From Rhodocollybia butyracea (lineage: Eukaryota; Basidiomycota; Agaricomycetes; Agaricales; Omphalotaceae), in NCBI GenBank assembly GCA_015501585.1, contig JADNRY010000014.1, forward strand, positions 372,001 through 436,000: DNA of 64,000 bases, given 5' to 3'. Shown piece by piece: positions 48,384 through 60,233 of this stretch (position 1 is the stretch's first letter; the number at the start of each line of letters is the position of its first letter). Under the pieces are notes generated by a model that saw nothing but the letters and a program-made list of their open reading frames with translations, was not told the origin of the DNA and made no database searches. Both the position numbers and the translations under genes were made by a program.

Positions 48384-49778
48384 TTGAGGCACTCACCTTT
48401 CATTAACTTAATTCCCTGACAGCTATTGCTCTTTCCACAGATAATTATGCAAGATTACCACCTCGCGTCGGAAATAAATACTACTATGAAATGAATATGA
48501 GCAACCTTCACTGCACCGAATTTTTTCTTGCCTTCGTCGCTACTTCTTGTACATATCCAAATATTTTACTGCAGAGCTCGAATTGAACGACTGCTCTCCT
48601 ACTCAAGGAGACCTTTGCGATAGCTGTTCCACTTAGTTTTCTATCCAAACCAACTAATGACCGCCATGCGCTTCCGATCTTTCCTAAAAGGTAACATTCA
48701 TGGTGTCGGACCTGCAGCAGTAGTTGTAGTGGTAGCAGAGATACGCAATAGTTCGGACATAAATGTTATCTACACTTTGCTTCGATAAAAGGGTGTATCC
48801 GACGTACTCGAAACATCGGTGATTTCGACCACATCCAGGCGCATAGGACGACGCAACTCGGAGGTAAATTTCCCAAGAGTAGTGTACGCTGTAGGTTGAA
48901 GGTATTTCATGCAACTGCAATTTTGTTTGATCACCGAGTAAGTAATGCATTTGCCTCTCCAAATAACTTTTACCGTTGAGTACTACTCTCTCACATCTGC
49001 TCAGTATCCAGTCAAATACCGGAACCTCATCACAACATCGCTTAACACTACATTACCATTAAATACTCAGAAGCAAAGCACTTCTGCAGGTAATGAGGAT
49101 AGATAAAGTCATACAACAGGGCACAGCAGTCAACGCGCTGCAGCGCACAATTCCTGAGGTAAACAGGAAACAAACCACTATGGTCAGTCCACCGATCTCG
49201 AGACCTGGACTCGCCATAACGATGCTCTCACGCCAATTAGCGGGACCAATGTATCTCCTATACCAGCTCCCGACCATTACTACTACATTTAGTTAGCGAA
49301 ATAGTACAAGTAGATAAGAAACGACTCAAATAGCCCAAGCCAGAGCAGTACTTAGTAGTGGTAAATCACACGACTCCGCCATCCAGCAGGTCCCATCCAT
49401 AGTATAAGAAGCCTCCTACAAATCACTAATTGGCTCGAATGAACTAGTCACCCATAGGCAGACTCGTAACACACTGACGATCCATACGGATGTGTGTGTA
49501 TACGAATGAACACTTCTAAAACACTCCGAATATCCATATCTCCTTTTACTAGCATTAAACCTCACAAACCCTCTCTGAGACTATGGCGTATCAAACAACG
49601 CCGCAAGTTGCCCAAAGATAGAAGATAGTGCAAATACCAGGTCAACGTCATAAAACTGACGGCATATTCGATCAAATTATTTGTCACCTGATCTGTTCGG
49701 CCAAACGGATGGGAGAAGCTGCCACACTCATATTTAAACAACATCGAAGAGGATGATAAACCTTACACTCTCACACCT
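48384..49778. other. Intergenic region
   Basis: About 1.4 kb; short frames only on both strands and no motif. Confidence 0.35.
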
Positions 49779-51269
49779 ATGCAGACACTACCGACAGAAC
49801 TACACTGCGAAATTTTGACCTACTTGGCCTCAGACGTTGCATCGATCTCGTCTTGGTGCACAACCTGTAAAACATGCTACCGACAAGCGATACGAATACT
49901 ATATCAATCTATCGACAGTAAAGCTCTCCTTACCATCAACGGCTGCCAAAATCCTAATTCGTTAGCTTCCTTCGTACGGTCAATATCATTCATCCCCGAC
50001 GAAGATAACAACAAAGTAGTCCCGGACGCTCTCATATCTTGCTCACCCACAGTTTGGAACAAATTCGACTCTACCATTTTTACGCAAAAAATACGCGAGT
50101 TAATTTGGACAGTTGAGACTCCGCTCGCATCTGTGTTCCGAAACGGAATACCTTCATGCTTGATGAACTTGAAGTCGTTGAAAATCGAAATTGCACTCCG
50201 TAACGAAAACGATACCAACTGCTTGGTAAACACTTTAACTTACTTAAACCAACGATACTCATGATAGCACAACAGATGTCCCTAATCTCTCCAACCTTGC
50301 ACACTCTGGAAATTACATTCAAAACCATCTTTGGTGATTCGTGTAAGTGAAACACCGAATATAGAAAAACACCGTAAACTTATCAATATATCGTGAAGCG
50401 GAGTACGCTAATCTGAGCAGAATCCTTACCACATTACCCGACAGGCTGCCAATCCTAGATCGTCTTCATCTTGGTATACCACGCAATGCATCACAAGACG
50501 CCGCCGCGTCGTTGCGCAACGTGTTGCAGCGTGAATCATTCGTTTTCCCAACATTGTCTTATCTGAGCGTCGAAAGCACAAGCCCATTCTTACCTTCGGA
50601 ATTATTCATCAAACGTCACCCTCAAGTAAACGCACTAGGCTATATCTGGTGTCGATGGTCACCTTCCTCCCCGAGGGCACTGGAAATATGTCCTTCAGCG
50701 TCAACACTGCGACATTTCACTGGTTCGTACGTTGATGCTGCCGATATACTGTCACTACAGGACAAAATACGACTGCAATCTATCGATATCCACTGTCCTT
50801 ACGGCGAACAATTGGACTTTGCTCAACTAACGCTACACCTAAAGCGCTGTCCCTCTCTGAGAACAGTATTCTTGCGAGGTATCCGCAACGTCACCTCGCT
50901 CGATGCTGCAACCTTTGATGAACTGCCCCTAATAGAAGAACTGGGTTTATGGCTAACTGAACAGCAATCGATGACAGTAAGTGGACTTCGCCCTACAAAC
51001 AAATATAAACCCTCATCTACTAGAGCTTCCTTATCTTTGCGCAGATCGCAATCAGGTTATCCACTCATCTTCAAAAATTAGATGTCTGGATGTTTCATGA
51101 CCAACGAGCACCTAATGAAGTGCTTTTCTGGCGCCAAATTAATGCATTCAAAGCCAAAAGCGATGTCGACCTCTATATATTCGACCGTAAAAAGATATGG
51201 AAAAGAAAAGTTTTAATCACTTGGAAATGTTCGAGGAACACAGAAAGGTCACTTTGGGCATCACTCTAA
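49779..51269 (+). CDS. F-box-like protein with LRR-like C-terminus
   Basis: Four exons (49779-50225, 50276-50342, 50399-50976, 51045-51269) give 438 residues. The N-terminus MQTLPTELHCEILTYLASD is an F-box start, followed by WCTTCKTCYRQAIRILYQSI, the usual second half. The rest is made of leucine-rich strands (LISPTLHTLEITFKTIFG, RLPILDRLHLGIP, FVFPTLSYLSVEST, CPSLRTVFLRGIRNVTSLD). It is likely an SCF substrate adaptor; the target is unknown. Introns 2-4 have GTAAGT-like donors. It is more distant from the two paralogues at 32.1-33.7 and 53.4-55.0 kb but shares their plan. Confidence 0.75.
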
Positions 51270-51766
51270 TCTGAAACAGTCTGTCGTTGTAGTACCAATT
51301 TCACCCTCTGCTTTCCCCTTCTCTCTTTGACTCTATCTATGTACGCAGCCAAAGCTGATCATTCGCGTAACTCCACAGCTTACTAAAATTGAGTCGAACA
51401 ACTTCGCACTCAGAGAATAACCGAAAAAAATCGCACAAAAACATATTCATCTTCTAGTAATAGTATTTTTCATCGCATTGGTTAAATGAAAACGATATTA
51501 CTTCTGCAAACAGTCCACCGCGCATTAATACTGAATTTCACAAGTAACAAACTTCTCCGTCGATACAAACCAAGTCACCAGCATACGACTCGCCAAATAT
51601 TCGGAACACTGGGAGAACCACGTAACCAACCAATCTTCAACCTACCTCATATTCACACTTGATTTCCAACTGATCATCGTTACAACAACGTAAATACACA
51701 AAAAAATGCTCCTTAATCACCAGCTTCACCAGCAAAACCGACCTCTCGGTTGAAATCTGTAATTTA
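51270..51766. other. Intergenic region
   Basis: About 500 bp; nothing recognised. Confidence 0.35.
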
Positions 51767-52346
51767 ACAGTGAATTCTATCTATGAAACGCCATTCATTT
51801 GGAATAGCATCAAAATGAGAACGACTCCAAACAGGCTGCGGCTCAAGTGTAGAAGGAGAAGATTGAACAAGGCACCGAACTGTAGCATTCCCTTCAATTT
51901 CTATCGGCTTCAACGTCATCCAACTTGAATCAGCGCAATTTACTGATCGTTCAATGATCCCAGTAGCAAATGGTGGTGACACCACCGTGTTTACCTCTCC
52001 TTCAAATGGTATAAGAAATCCTCATCTACGAGCACCACGATATGACGAACTAACCTTCACAATTATTTACTTCACCGCCGTCTCCCCCTGGAAGGCAAGT
52101 CCCAGTGCCTGACATTCGATACACTTCATAAGATCGCGGCCGCGAAACCGCGATAGACAGAGAAGCGGGTATCGTGAACCATCCACCGTCATGTAAGGTT
52201 TTCCGACTAATACAATCTATAATTCTTCCTAAGAATCACATATATTAAAATCTTCCACTTTCAAACTCACTTGAACCTGTGACTTTCTCAACTTTCGCTT
52301 TCGCGGACTCCAACCTTGCACTCCGACGCCGATTCTTTGAATACAT
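51767..52346 (-). CDS. Possible small multi-exon gene, unknown product
   Basis: A likely start at 52346 gives MYSKNRRRSARLESAKAKV before a GTGAGT donor. A second coding-like block (about 52080-52195) and a last exon ending at 51767 (NTVVSPPFATGIIERSVNCA, WMTLKPIEIEGNATVRCLVQ) follow. The middle block reads plausibly in two phases, so the splice pattern is not settled. No domain is recognised. Confidence 0.3.
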
Positions 52347-53429
52347 CTATTCTAGTCAATTTCTCAGGTCACAACGTCAATGCACGTACCGTAAACCATT
52401 TCTGTTCCCAGTGTCAATGACAAACCAAAACCAATCTATACCGCTATACCCACCTTAACACGTTCCACATCCATACCTATGAAGTGAGAAATCTTCGAAA
52501 GATCACAATCCGAAGGATGGGTGTTCTAATTGCCAAATTACTACCTTGAGCCTTTCAGAAGTCATAAACATACTTGTGAAAAGAATTCATTCAAATATCC
52601 CCTTTCTCGCTGGCTTGGATAATGAATAGTTTGTCGACGACCTTTTCCTTTGGACATTCGTGAAGTGGATACAAATTCAGGGTATAGTAGGCTCGAAGCA
52701 GATGTTCCAACGAGGCAAGAAATTTTATGTTACTTTAACGAGCCAAACATTCAAACAGATAACAAGATACCTGCAACCGGGGAAACGACCACAACCTATC
52801 TAAGTATTTGGCCCGAACTTTATGCCATAACTTCTATCAGACAACACCCCGATGTCACTAACTCCTTACGACACTTCCATTTCTACTCTTCATCTCCGTT
52901 TCTACACCTAATTTCTATCCAAGTATTCGAACCGTACTTGCCAAACTAGTATTGAATTACGCTAAAATAATTCTATCGCCAACCTGCCATCTGCGGAACG
53001 GCTGAAACAGGAGAACTACTTCAACAATCACAATGAAATCTGTCGAATACATGATCCTTACACGACATACACCTAATACCACGGATTCGCAATTGGAGGC
53101 GTTCCGTTGTACGTATCCATTGATACCCGTCTACAACATATTCTAACGGTGCCTTCTCCTTTGGAATTTTCCAAAATCCATCACTGATATCACTGTACAT
53201 AGATAGACAATTTTTACGTATCTGGAAAACTACATGTCACAACCGTGGATTATATCGGTACATCATCCAATTTATGCGATAACCAGCTTTGACACTGATC
53301 GATCACAACCGTGAAAAAATATCTCCTCCTCGGACTTGGAAAAATACACGAACCACGTTCAACACATCAACTATGTAGCCACTACATAAACACACCAGAA
53401 TTCTCCTCACAAGAACCACACAGACAGAT
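52347..53429. other. Intergenic region
   Basis: A 100-codon plus-strand frame at 52650-52949 lacks an ATG and motif and is not called. Otherwise A/C-rich non-coding sequence. Confidence 0.3.
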
Positions 53430-54999
53430 ATGCGTCTCAAACCCAACCTACTTGACTTACCAAACGAAATCCTGCTTATAATCCTCGAAAATCTTGATGA
53501 CGACAAACAAGCGCTCGCTGCGATAGCCTGCCTTTCAAAAAGGACAAGAAGACTCGCTTATTTGCTCTTATATAATACACTCTCATCTTCTGCTCTTGCC
53601 AGTGTCAGCAGAAACTTTATTATCGACGGTGAACTTCCCGCAGTGTCGTATCTAAAAAACGTCGTCGTCGACAACTTCGAATTCCCGTATGTCTTCGGAG
53701 AGGACTACATTAGGAAACATCTTCGAACCATCTTCTCGAACATCGATCGGAATGAGAGAACGATATGCAGACATCCACCAATGTCGAAGTTGTGTCTTAG
53801 ATCATTCTCCCTTCCATTATACAGCACATTAACTCAAGGTGTTCCTTCAGTGCTGCAGCACTTGAAGGAACTTGAACTCCGAACACCCTTTCCTCACCAC
53901 GAAATTCAATTATGCATATCCCTATATGTATGTACGCCAAAATAACTTCTAATAGAGATACGACTAACTTCTAACAGATTCAAATGTATTCCAACAACCT
54001 AACACGCCTCACAATCGATTTCGTGGGAGTAACATCAATCCGTAAGTTGCCAGAAGAATATAGGAATTCGTACTGCTAACACCATATATCGTTTGACCCT
54101 CTTTAGCTGACTACAACACTATATCGAAACTACTCCAACCCTTACCGCAGTTGAGCTCAAGGCTTCAATCATTGAGGCTGAACTTGGGCATCTCACAACC
54201 ATATCGACCAACAGAAGTTCTACAGGAACTTTTCGACAACGAGACGTTCACCTTCACCCTCTTGAACGAATTCTATTTCGAAACAACGGACAAAATCTTT
54301 CGTTTACAAACTTTCCTACTTCGCCACCCACAAATACAGGCCCTCGGTTATAGAATAATCTGCTCGGAAGTTCTCGTACAACCAGAAAATACAATCATCG
54401 ACGATCTCACAGTTCCAGGAATACTGCCCAACATTAGAGAATTCACAGGATCCCTCGTCAATGCTCTATTACTTTCCAACAAAGAGAGTCAGAAACGTCC
54501 TCTAAAGAGAGTACGAGTTCACTGCGGATACATCACCTCGCGTGCAGGAGTTCTTCAGCGACAACTCCGCGCGCTGAAAACTGCCAATAACATACAGGAG
54601 CTCTACCTCACATCCTCTTTCAGGGGACACAACCTACTGGATATCACAACCATAGTTCTCGCCTGCCCACAACTGACGCATTTTGGGTGCCTCTTATCTC
54701 CGTCTCAACCGACCGAAGTACGTATAACAATTCTCAATTCACATTAACTATCTGAACATAACTTTGTATCTTAGGAATATCTCAACCACATATATTTTGT
54801 GATCCTGCGGAACTTACTCCAACTTGAATACCTTGAGCTTTTCGTAAATCATCTTGATGACACCTCACTCGTCCAACAGCACACAGATGCCATAGCTCGA
54901 GCTGCAGTACTAAACGAACGCCTACTCACACTGCCATTGGATATAGAAGTCAGAAGTAACTTCACCCCCACCCCCTTGGTTCAGTTTAGATATGGATAG
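53430..54999 (+). CDS. F-box protein, paralogue B
   Basis: Four exons (53430-53927, 53978-54041, 54107-54717, 54775-54999) give 465 residues. The F-box is LLDLPNEILLIILENLDDDK followed by ACLSKRTRRLAYLLLYNTL. Later segments (VLQELFDNETFTFTLLNEFY, REFTGSLVNALLL, QELYLTSSFRG, ACPQLTHFGCLLSP, QQHTDAIARAAVL, PLVQFRYG) match paralogue A at 32131-33663 throughout, including the length and phase of exons 2 and 4. It lies in the opposite orientation to paralogue A. Expected role: Skp1-binding substrate adaptor of an SCF ubiquitin ligase. Confidence 0.83.
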
Positions 55000-57216
55000 C
55001 ATAAACCGCGGAACAACCATAACTCGAAAACACATATGATCTAGTAGCACTCCTCACCGCAGTGAAATTATCTTGGTAATCACGCTTGTACATATATCTA
55101 CTTCTACTCAGCGAAATTGTAGTATACGTTTCTTCAATCAAAGCTTTCTCTCGATGTGTATAACCTTAGCTGCACATGATACGAACACCTAAACTTGACA
55201 AAAGCCATGAACATGCATGCTTGCTAAATCCTTGGTAAACTTATACTTTCTGAACCATTCGCTCGAAAGCAAAAGAACAAAGTAAAATACGTTAGCACAC
55301 TTGACATTTACCTCTATCCCGGGAAACCATGATACAAATCATTAAACTCCGTTCCACTTCCCTCTGCAACAAGAACGACTACAATTCCAGACACAGTGTC
55401 AACATAACTGGTCTCCGAAATACGAATTACCATACAACGCAGAATGCACATTTCCTCTTTGTCATCCGTCTCCCAAAAAAGAACCGATTTCATACGTACA
55501 CCACATCGAAAGTTGCTCAACTTGGGAAGATCTACCTTTCCGTCCATGCAACGACGCATTTCAATATAAGTATGATAATGTAGTACTGGTAGACCCGAAA
55601 AAAAACTGAATCACGTGTCATTCAGGTTAATTTGACCACGCACCGTCACGCAGCATATACCAAATTTGGTTTATCTTTTTCTAATCTAAAATGCAAATAC
55701 TCAACGATCAACAGACGTCTCAACAACCACCACCTTCTGCAAAAGCTGATGTCAAACGGCTTCAACATCCAGTCTTCTATAACCTATTCTCGATCCTCGC
55801 GTCTCTGCAAATGGTACAATGCAGCAAAAACCGCACCGTTTCAACAGCGACAACCTTCCACGATGAATATAACGATCGTCTCATACCTAACATTCCCAAT
55901 TACCTCCTCTGAAACTGGACACCGAGCTACGACAATACGCTGCAACTGCGGCCCACTAATCTGCCTACCTCACTGCTGTCTGCAGAGCAAAAAATCAATA
56001 TTTCCGCACAAGATCATCAATGTTGAACTCTAAAATGCACCTTACAACTTGAAAAATAGCCCAAAAACAAATACAACACACACTACTCCAGGTAATCTTC
56101 TTTGCGTTGTAAACCAAACGCCGGTTGCCTCTGCAAGAAAGAAATCCGAACAAAACTGCAATCAAGACTTATATATCTCCAGGCTTCCACTGCCTACTAC
56201 AGAACCACTCACCGAGTATCTAGACTTTCTTCTCAGTTTCTTCGCGGATAGAATACACCAAAATTTGAAACCCAGACAGTGAAGTCAAAGTTGTATGACA
56301 TCTCCAACTCGAATTCAAACGTGACTAATCAAACTCGAACAACTTGGAAGCTAGTCACCTCTCTAACGATCATTCGCTCAAACTTGCCCACATAATGAAA
56401 CGTAGTCTCGTCTCTTTTCCTCGAGCACCACGAAACATGAGGACTCCCTCGACTCCCTACAATTTTGACTGTACTATTCAACTTGCAAATCTGCCCACAC
56501 AAACTTCTCGGAGCGCAACCTCGCGATAAGCAGGCCCTATCCAACGCTCCACCAACAGCAAAAGTCGGAGCCCGAACTTCAACCATACACTACATAATTT
56601 ATTCGTAATTCAAAAAGGAAGCAGAAATATTAACCACGAATTTAACAACGAAAAAGACGACGAAGGGAATTATTCTTTGGGTGAGCTGAGAGAACGCGAA
56701 GCTCAACATCTTTGATTGCGCAGACCTTACCAACACAGACAAATGACAGAGTCTCGTCGACTAGTGCCACAATCGACTTCTGCAAAGAAGAAATTTCTGT
56801 TCCGCTTTATCCTAACACATTTTCAGCTCACGCTAACGGTTACCACCATACCCAACCACAGACCAACCCACGAACACACTATATCGCGAAGTGGTCCAGA
56901 TTCATCATATCTATCAGCGACAATCTTACCTTCAGTTACCACTATCGATCCAAAAGAAGATTCTCTTCTTCAAGAACTTCCTCACATCATATCCACAATC
57001 GCCATCTCTTCCTTAACACAATATCGACCAACACACCAATTACCTTCCACGACTAATTCACATCACCCACATCCACCCTCTCACATTAACGAATACCCGG
57101 CCACTACTTTCTACCATTTATCCTCGTCCACTGGAACGACTTCTCCTTTCTGCACCCGTCCAGAAAACAACCGACCGTTATCTTACGAATAACGAAAATC
57201 GTACAGCTACCGATTC
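55000..57216. other. A/C-rich stretch, no secure gene
   Basis: Several overlapping plus-strand frames (for example 55632-56033, 55691-55912, 56716-57192) arise mainly because the strand is poor in G and T and therefore poor in stop codons. A Cys-rich end (IRCNCGPLICLPHCCL) at about 55920-55985 is noted without a call. Confidence 0.35.
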
Positions 57217-57721
57217 ATGGTCAAACGACCCACAACCTTTCTAGACTCCCTCATCACTCAACGTCACCTTCGCCCAGAGTCCGTCGCGGATGGCCCTGGA
57301 GAAGTATATTTCTTATTGGAAAAAGTCATTGCGGGCAACATCATAGTCGCCAAACTGGGGATGACTACGGATTTCGACCGTCGGTTCGATGAACATGAAC
57401 GCATTTGTCCCCAAACGGGCCGTTTAGATCTATGGCGTAAAGAAGTACCGTACAGACGACGAACAGGTGAGCTTCCGAGTACTTCCCTACCATTAACCTA
57501 ACCACTTTAGTAGAAGCGCTACTACACCTATATTTGGAAGATATTTGTGTCGATCGACCAAGAGTTATCTGCTCCTCATGTAAGTTTTCGAATTCTACTC
57601 AACTACCGCGATAACCGCAATCTAAGGTGGACGTAAACACATCGAACTATTCAAATTCCACTCCAACCAACTTCAAAGTGTACTTTCATTCCTCGACTCA
57701 TTGGTCCCTTCCCTTACTTAA
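57217..57721 (+). CDS. GIY-YIG-like / T5orf172-type domain protein
   Basis: Three exons (57217-57466, 57511-57579, 57627-57721) with two short GT-AG introns (44 and 47 nt) give 137 residues. The core reads GEVYFLLEK, then VAKLGMTTDFDRRFDEHERI, then CPQTGRLDL, then RRRTVEALLHLYLEDICVDR, and after the second join CSSCGRKHIELFKF. The V-Y-F...KLGMT...RR order matches the T5orf172 branch of GIY-YIG-like folds, known from phages and expanded in agaricomycetes. Canonical GIY-YIG enzymes are endonucleases; whether this one cuts DNA is unknown, although Tyr, Lys, Arg and Glu candidates are present. The small single-domain size suggests either a stand-alone protein or missing upstream exons. Confidence 0.72.
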
Positions 57722-58382
57722 TGTAGTACGACGATTGTACGATAACAAACGCTTTGGCTCCTCACAATGTATCACATTCACGATAACATAACAATGTAAT
57801 GTAATACCATTGAGGAACACATAAAATAGTCATCGCTCATCTGCCGCTTTTCATACAGCCACCGGAAACTCACGCCCAAACAAACACCATACTTAAATAT
57901 ACAGTTTTACGCCTACTCTCTAAGTAAGAAGGACAGTCTGATAAACAAGCCCATTCATGCAGAAATTCAGAGTCGGGGACTTGCCGTGCGCCGCACGGCG
58001 TTACCGATTGGTACCGGAAGGCAGCGAAAAGGGCCGAAAAGAAACGCACTGATTGTAGAGAAACAGAAATGTCTCAAGAGCGATGTGGTCCCTCAATGCT
58101 TACCGGGCCGGCGATGCAACACCAAAGCGTCTAATCTCAAAAATGAGGTTAGTAACGGACGATCTTCGATGGATGTTTCTTGTTTAACGTCAACTTCATA
58201 GAACGGATTTAGGCCTGTGTTCTATTAGTACCTCGTCAAATTTCCTGCGCCTCCCTTCAGCCGTAGCAACCTTTCTGCCACTAAGCAGTGACACTTACTA
58301 AGGCTGGACTCGATAAGGCATGTGTCCCAAAACTGTAAAGAGTCTTTTTGATTCCTACATACGTAACATATTCAAGATATTT
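57722..58382. other. Right edge of accessory region, no supported gene
   Basis: Contains a short G/C-rich patch (57980-58110) with a perfect palindrome, GCCGTGCG-C-CGCACGGC at 57983-57999. A 71-codon frame at 57986-58201 has no motif. From about 58340 on, the sequence matches the 3' flank of SDR copy 1. Confidence 0.4.
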
Positions 58383-59446
58383 TTACAACGTCGCTTGGAA
58401 CGCAGAATAGTAGACATCCAATCCATCTGTGACGCCAATCTTCTTAGGCTGCCATCCGAATAAAGATCGAGCAAGATATGGTCGCGTAAGAACTGTAGTC
58501 GCTAAAGCGTGTTCAAATGCTGGAAGAGCCATATTAGAGTTATCCCTCTCCTGATCAGCAAGCACAACTCACGGTTCGAGGGCGTTCGGTACTGGAATTC
58601 TCCGTTTAGACCAGCGGCGAACGACAACTTTTTCAGAAATGCATCCACGTCTTCTGTAACATCATTCGCAACATTGAATGCTTTCCCTCCGGCAATACTA
58701 GCTCCTTCCGACAGTCGCACATACAAATCGGCCAAATCGTCTGCATGAATCACCGCAAACTTTCCTCCTGGGCTGCCAGGCCAAGAGATTTTCTTATCGA
58801 TCTTTGCTTGCCTAAACAATATTTCGAAAAGCGATCCAGAACGACCATAGAGAAGCGCAGGGCGCACTACGATACCGTTTATAACAGTATTGGTGAGAGT
58901 GGCTTGTTCTTCTGCGGGTCTCCAAGCAACGAGTTCCAGAGGTGTTTGAACAGGCGTTGTATCGCTGATTATGTCCTTTCGGTTATCGCCATAGACCCAA
59001 ACGCCCGACGTGTAGATGAACGTGAGTTTTGGCGCGCCTGCAGGACGGAGGCGTTCAGCAGCTTTGACAACGGCGTTTCGAATCAACGAAGAGATCTCTT
59101 TTTTCGCTGTTCCTCCAACTGCTTCGATAATCACGTCCAGAGTTGGGATCAAGGAGTGCCAGGCATCTGAGTTGACAAAGTCGCAGACAATTGGAGTGAC
59201 TAGACAATTCCGATTCAGTCATGATAAGCCATCGCGATAAGATTGAACCAATATACTTTCTTCAGCTGCGAGCTGTTTGGCTTTTGCTTCGGAACGGGTT
59301 TGGCCGTATACGATGTGCCCAGCTCTGGCCAAGGCCTGTGCGGCTGGGAAACCGATGAAACCTGATGATCTGTTTTTGTGCATAGTCAGTTGCGTGTGCT
59401 TCGATGAGGATAGGCTTGCTGCGCACCCCAAAACCAAAACTTTCAT
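58383..59446 (-). CDS. NAD(P)-binding epimerase/dehydratase-like SDR, copy 2
   Basis: Four exons on the minus strand (59427-59446, 59257-59369, 58573-59199, 58383-58519) give 298 residues. Splicing restores MKVLVLGGSSGFIGFPAAQA, a textbook Rossmann GxxGxxG start, then GHIVYGQTRSEAKAKQLAAE, LTFIYTSGVWVYGDNRKD, RPALLYGRSGSLFE and FAVIHADDLADLYVRLSEGA. Exons 1, 2 and 4 have exactly the lengths of those in copy 1 (20, 113 and 137 nt). Exon 3 is 9 nt shorter because of a three-residue loss after IEAVG. The glycine motif is GFIG here against GAIG in copy 1. Function beyond NAD(P)-dependent oxidoreductase or epimerase chemistry is not known. The 3' flanks of the two copies are also similar. Confidence 0.87.
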
Positions 59447-59493
59447 TTCTACTTTGCTGATGAGTGAAGCTGAGGTGGTTTCTGACGACGAGG

Positions 59494-59501
59494 TATTTAT
59501 A
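59494..59501 (-). promoter_or_regulatory. TATA box of SDR copy 2
   Basis: TATAAATA on the minus strand, about 48 bases upstream of the ATG. Confidence 0.5.
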
Positions 59502-60233
59502 AGGACTATCTTTATACGTCGTGTAAGCGAATTACTTAGTAATGACAAGTCGGATGCGTTCCGGCCATCATGGCAGTGATCAATTTGCTATGGCCAGCTT
59601 TGATACACGATCCAGGTACCTCCGAGGACCGATTGCCTCCGAGCACCTTCCGCTCGGTTCCTTCCGCTCGTACTGGATCTACTATACAGTGTATTGCGGA
59701 TATTCGCTTCTCTGAGAGGCATAGAACGACAAAGCTAAAGTCGAGTTGCGTTTCGAGTCGTACTTGAAGTTTCGGAAGCTTGGAACGTTGTCTTTAATTA
59801 GCTGGGTCGCAACCTCAATTAACCCTGAAGTTATCTATTTCAGCGTCAGATTACAATTCCTGGACGTTAGAGTGAAGCAGCTCCTTCTCAGGGTTTTACG
59901 CCGAACCTCGTTAGAAGTACATTTGCTTGGGTTTGATTTGAAGGGTGATACTTAGTAGTATCTACTGGACCAATCCAATAATACTTTAAGTTCAGTTTAA
60001 GTTCATGATGAAGAAAACTGGATGGAAGTCGGTTTGTGACCCGCCGCTTGTCGGCCGTGTGCATGTCTTTACATTCTTTTGAGAGTGCTTGCTACCTACT
60101 AGACTCACGGCCGTATGATCATCCTTAGGAGTGCGAGTCCATTCCGAGTCTTTCCTTAATTCTGGACCGTCCTAAACCTACGATCTGCGGACATTCATCC
60201 ATTGTGTATATACAAGCTTCTTTCTCTTTTTGT
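59502..60233. other. Intergenic region
   Basis: About 730 bp between the SDR promoter and the end of the next minus-strand gene. A short repeat TCCGAG...TTCCGCTCG occurs near 59620-59670. No gene is seen. Confidence 0.4.

Noticed and set aside
55632..57192. Several overlapping plus-strand frames of 70-160 codons
   Set aside because: The strand is poor in T and G, which lowers stop-codon frequency in all frames. None shows a motif or consistent splice structure.
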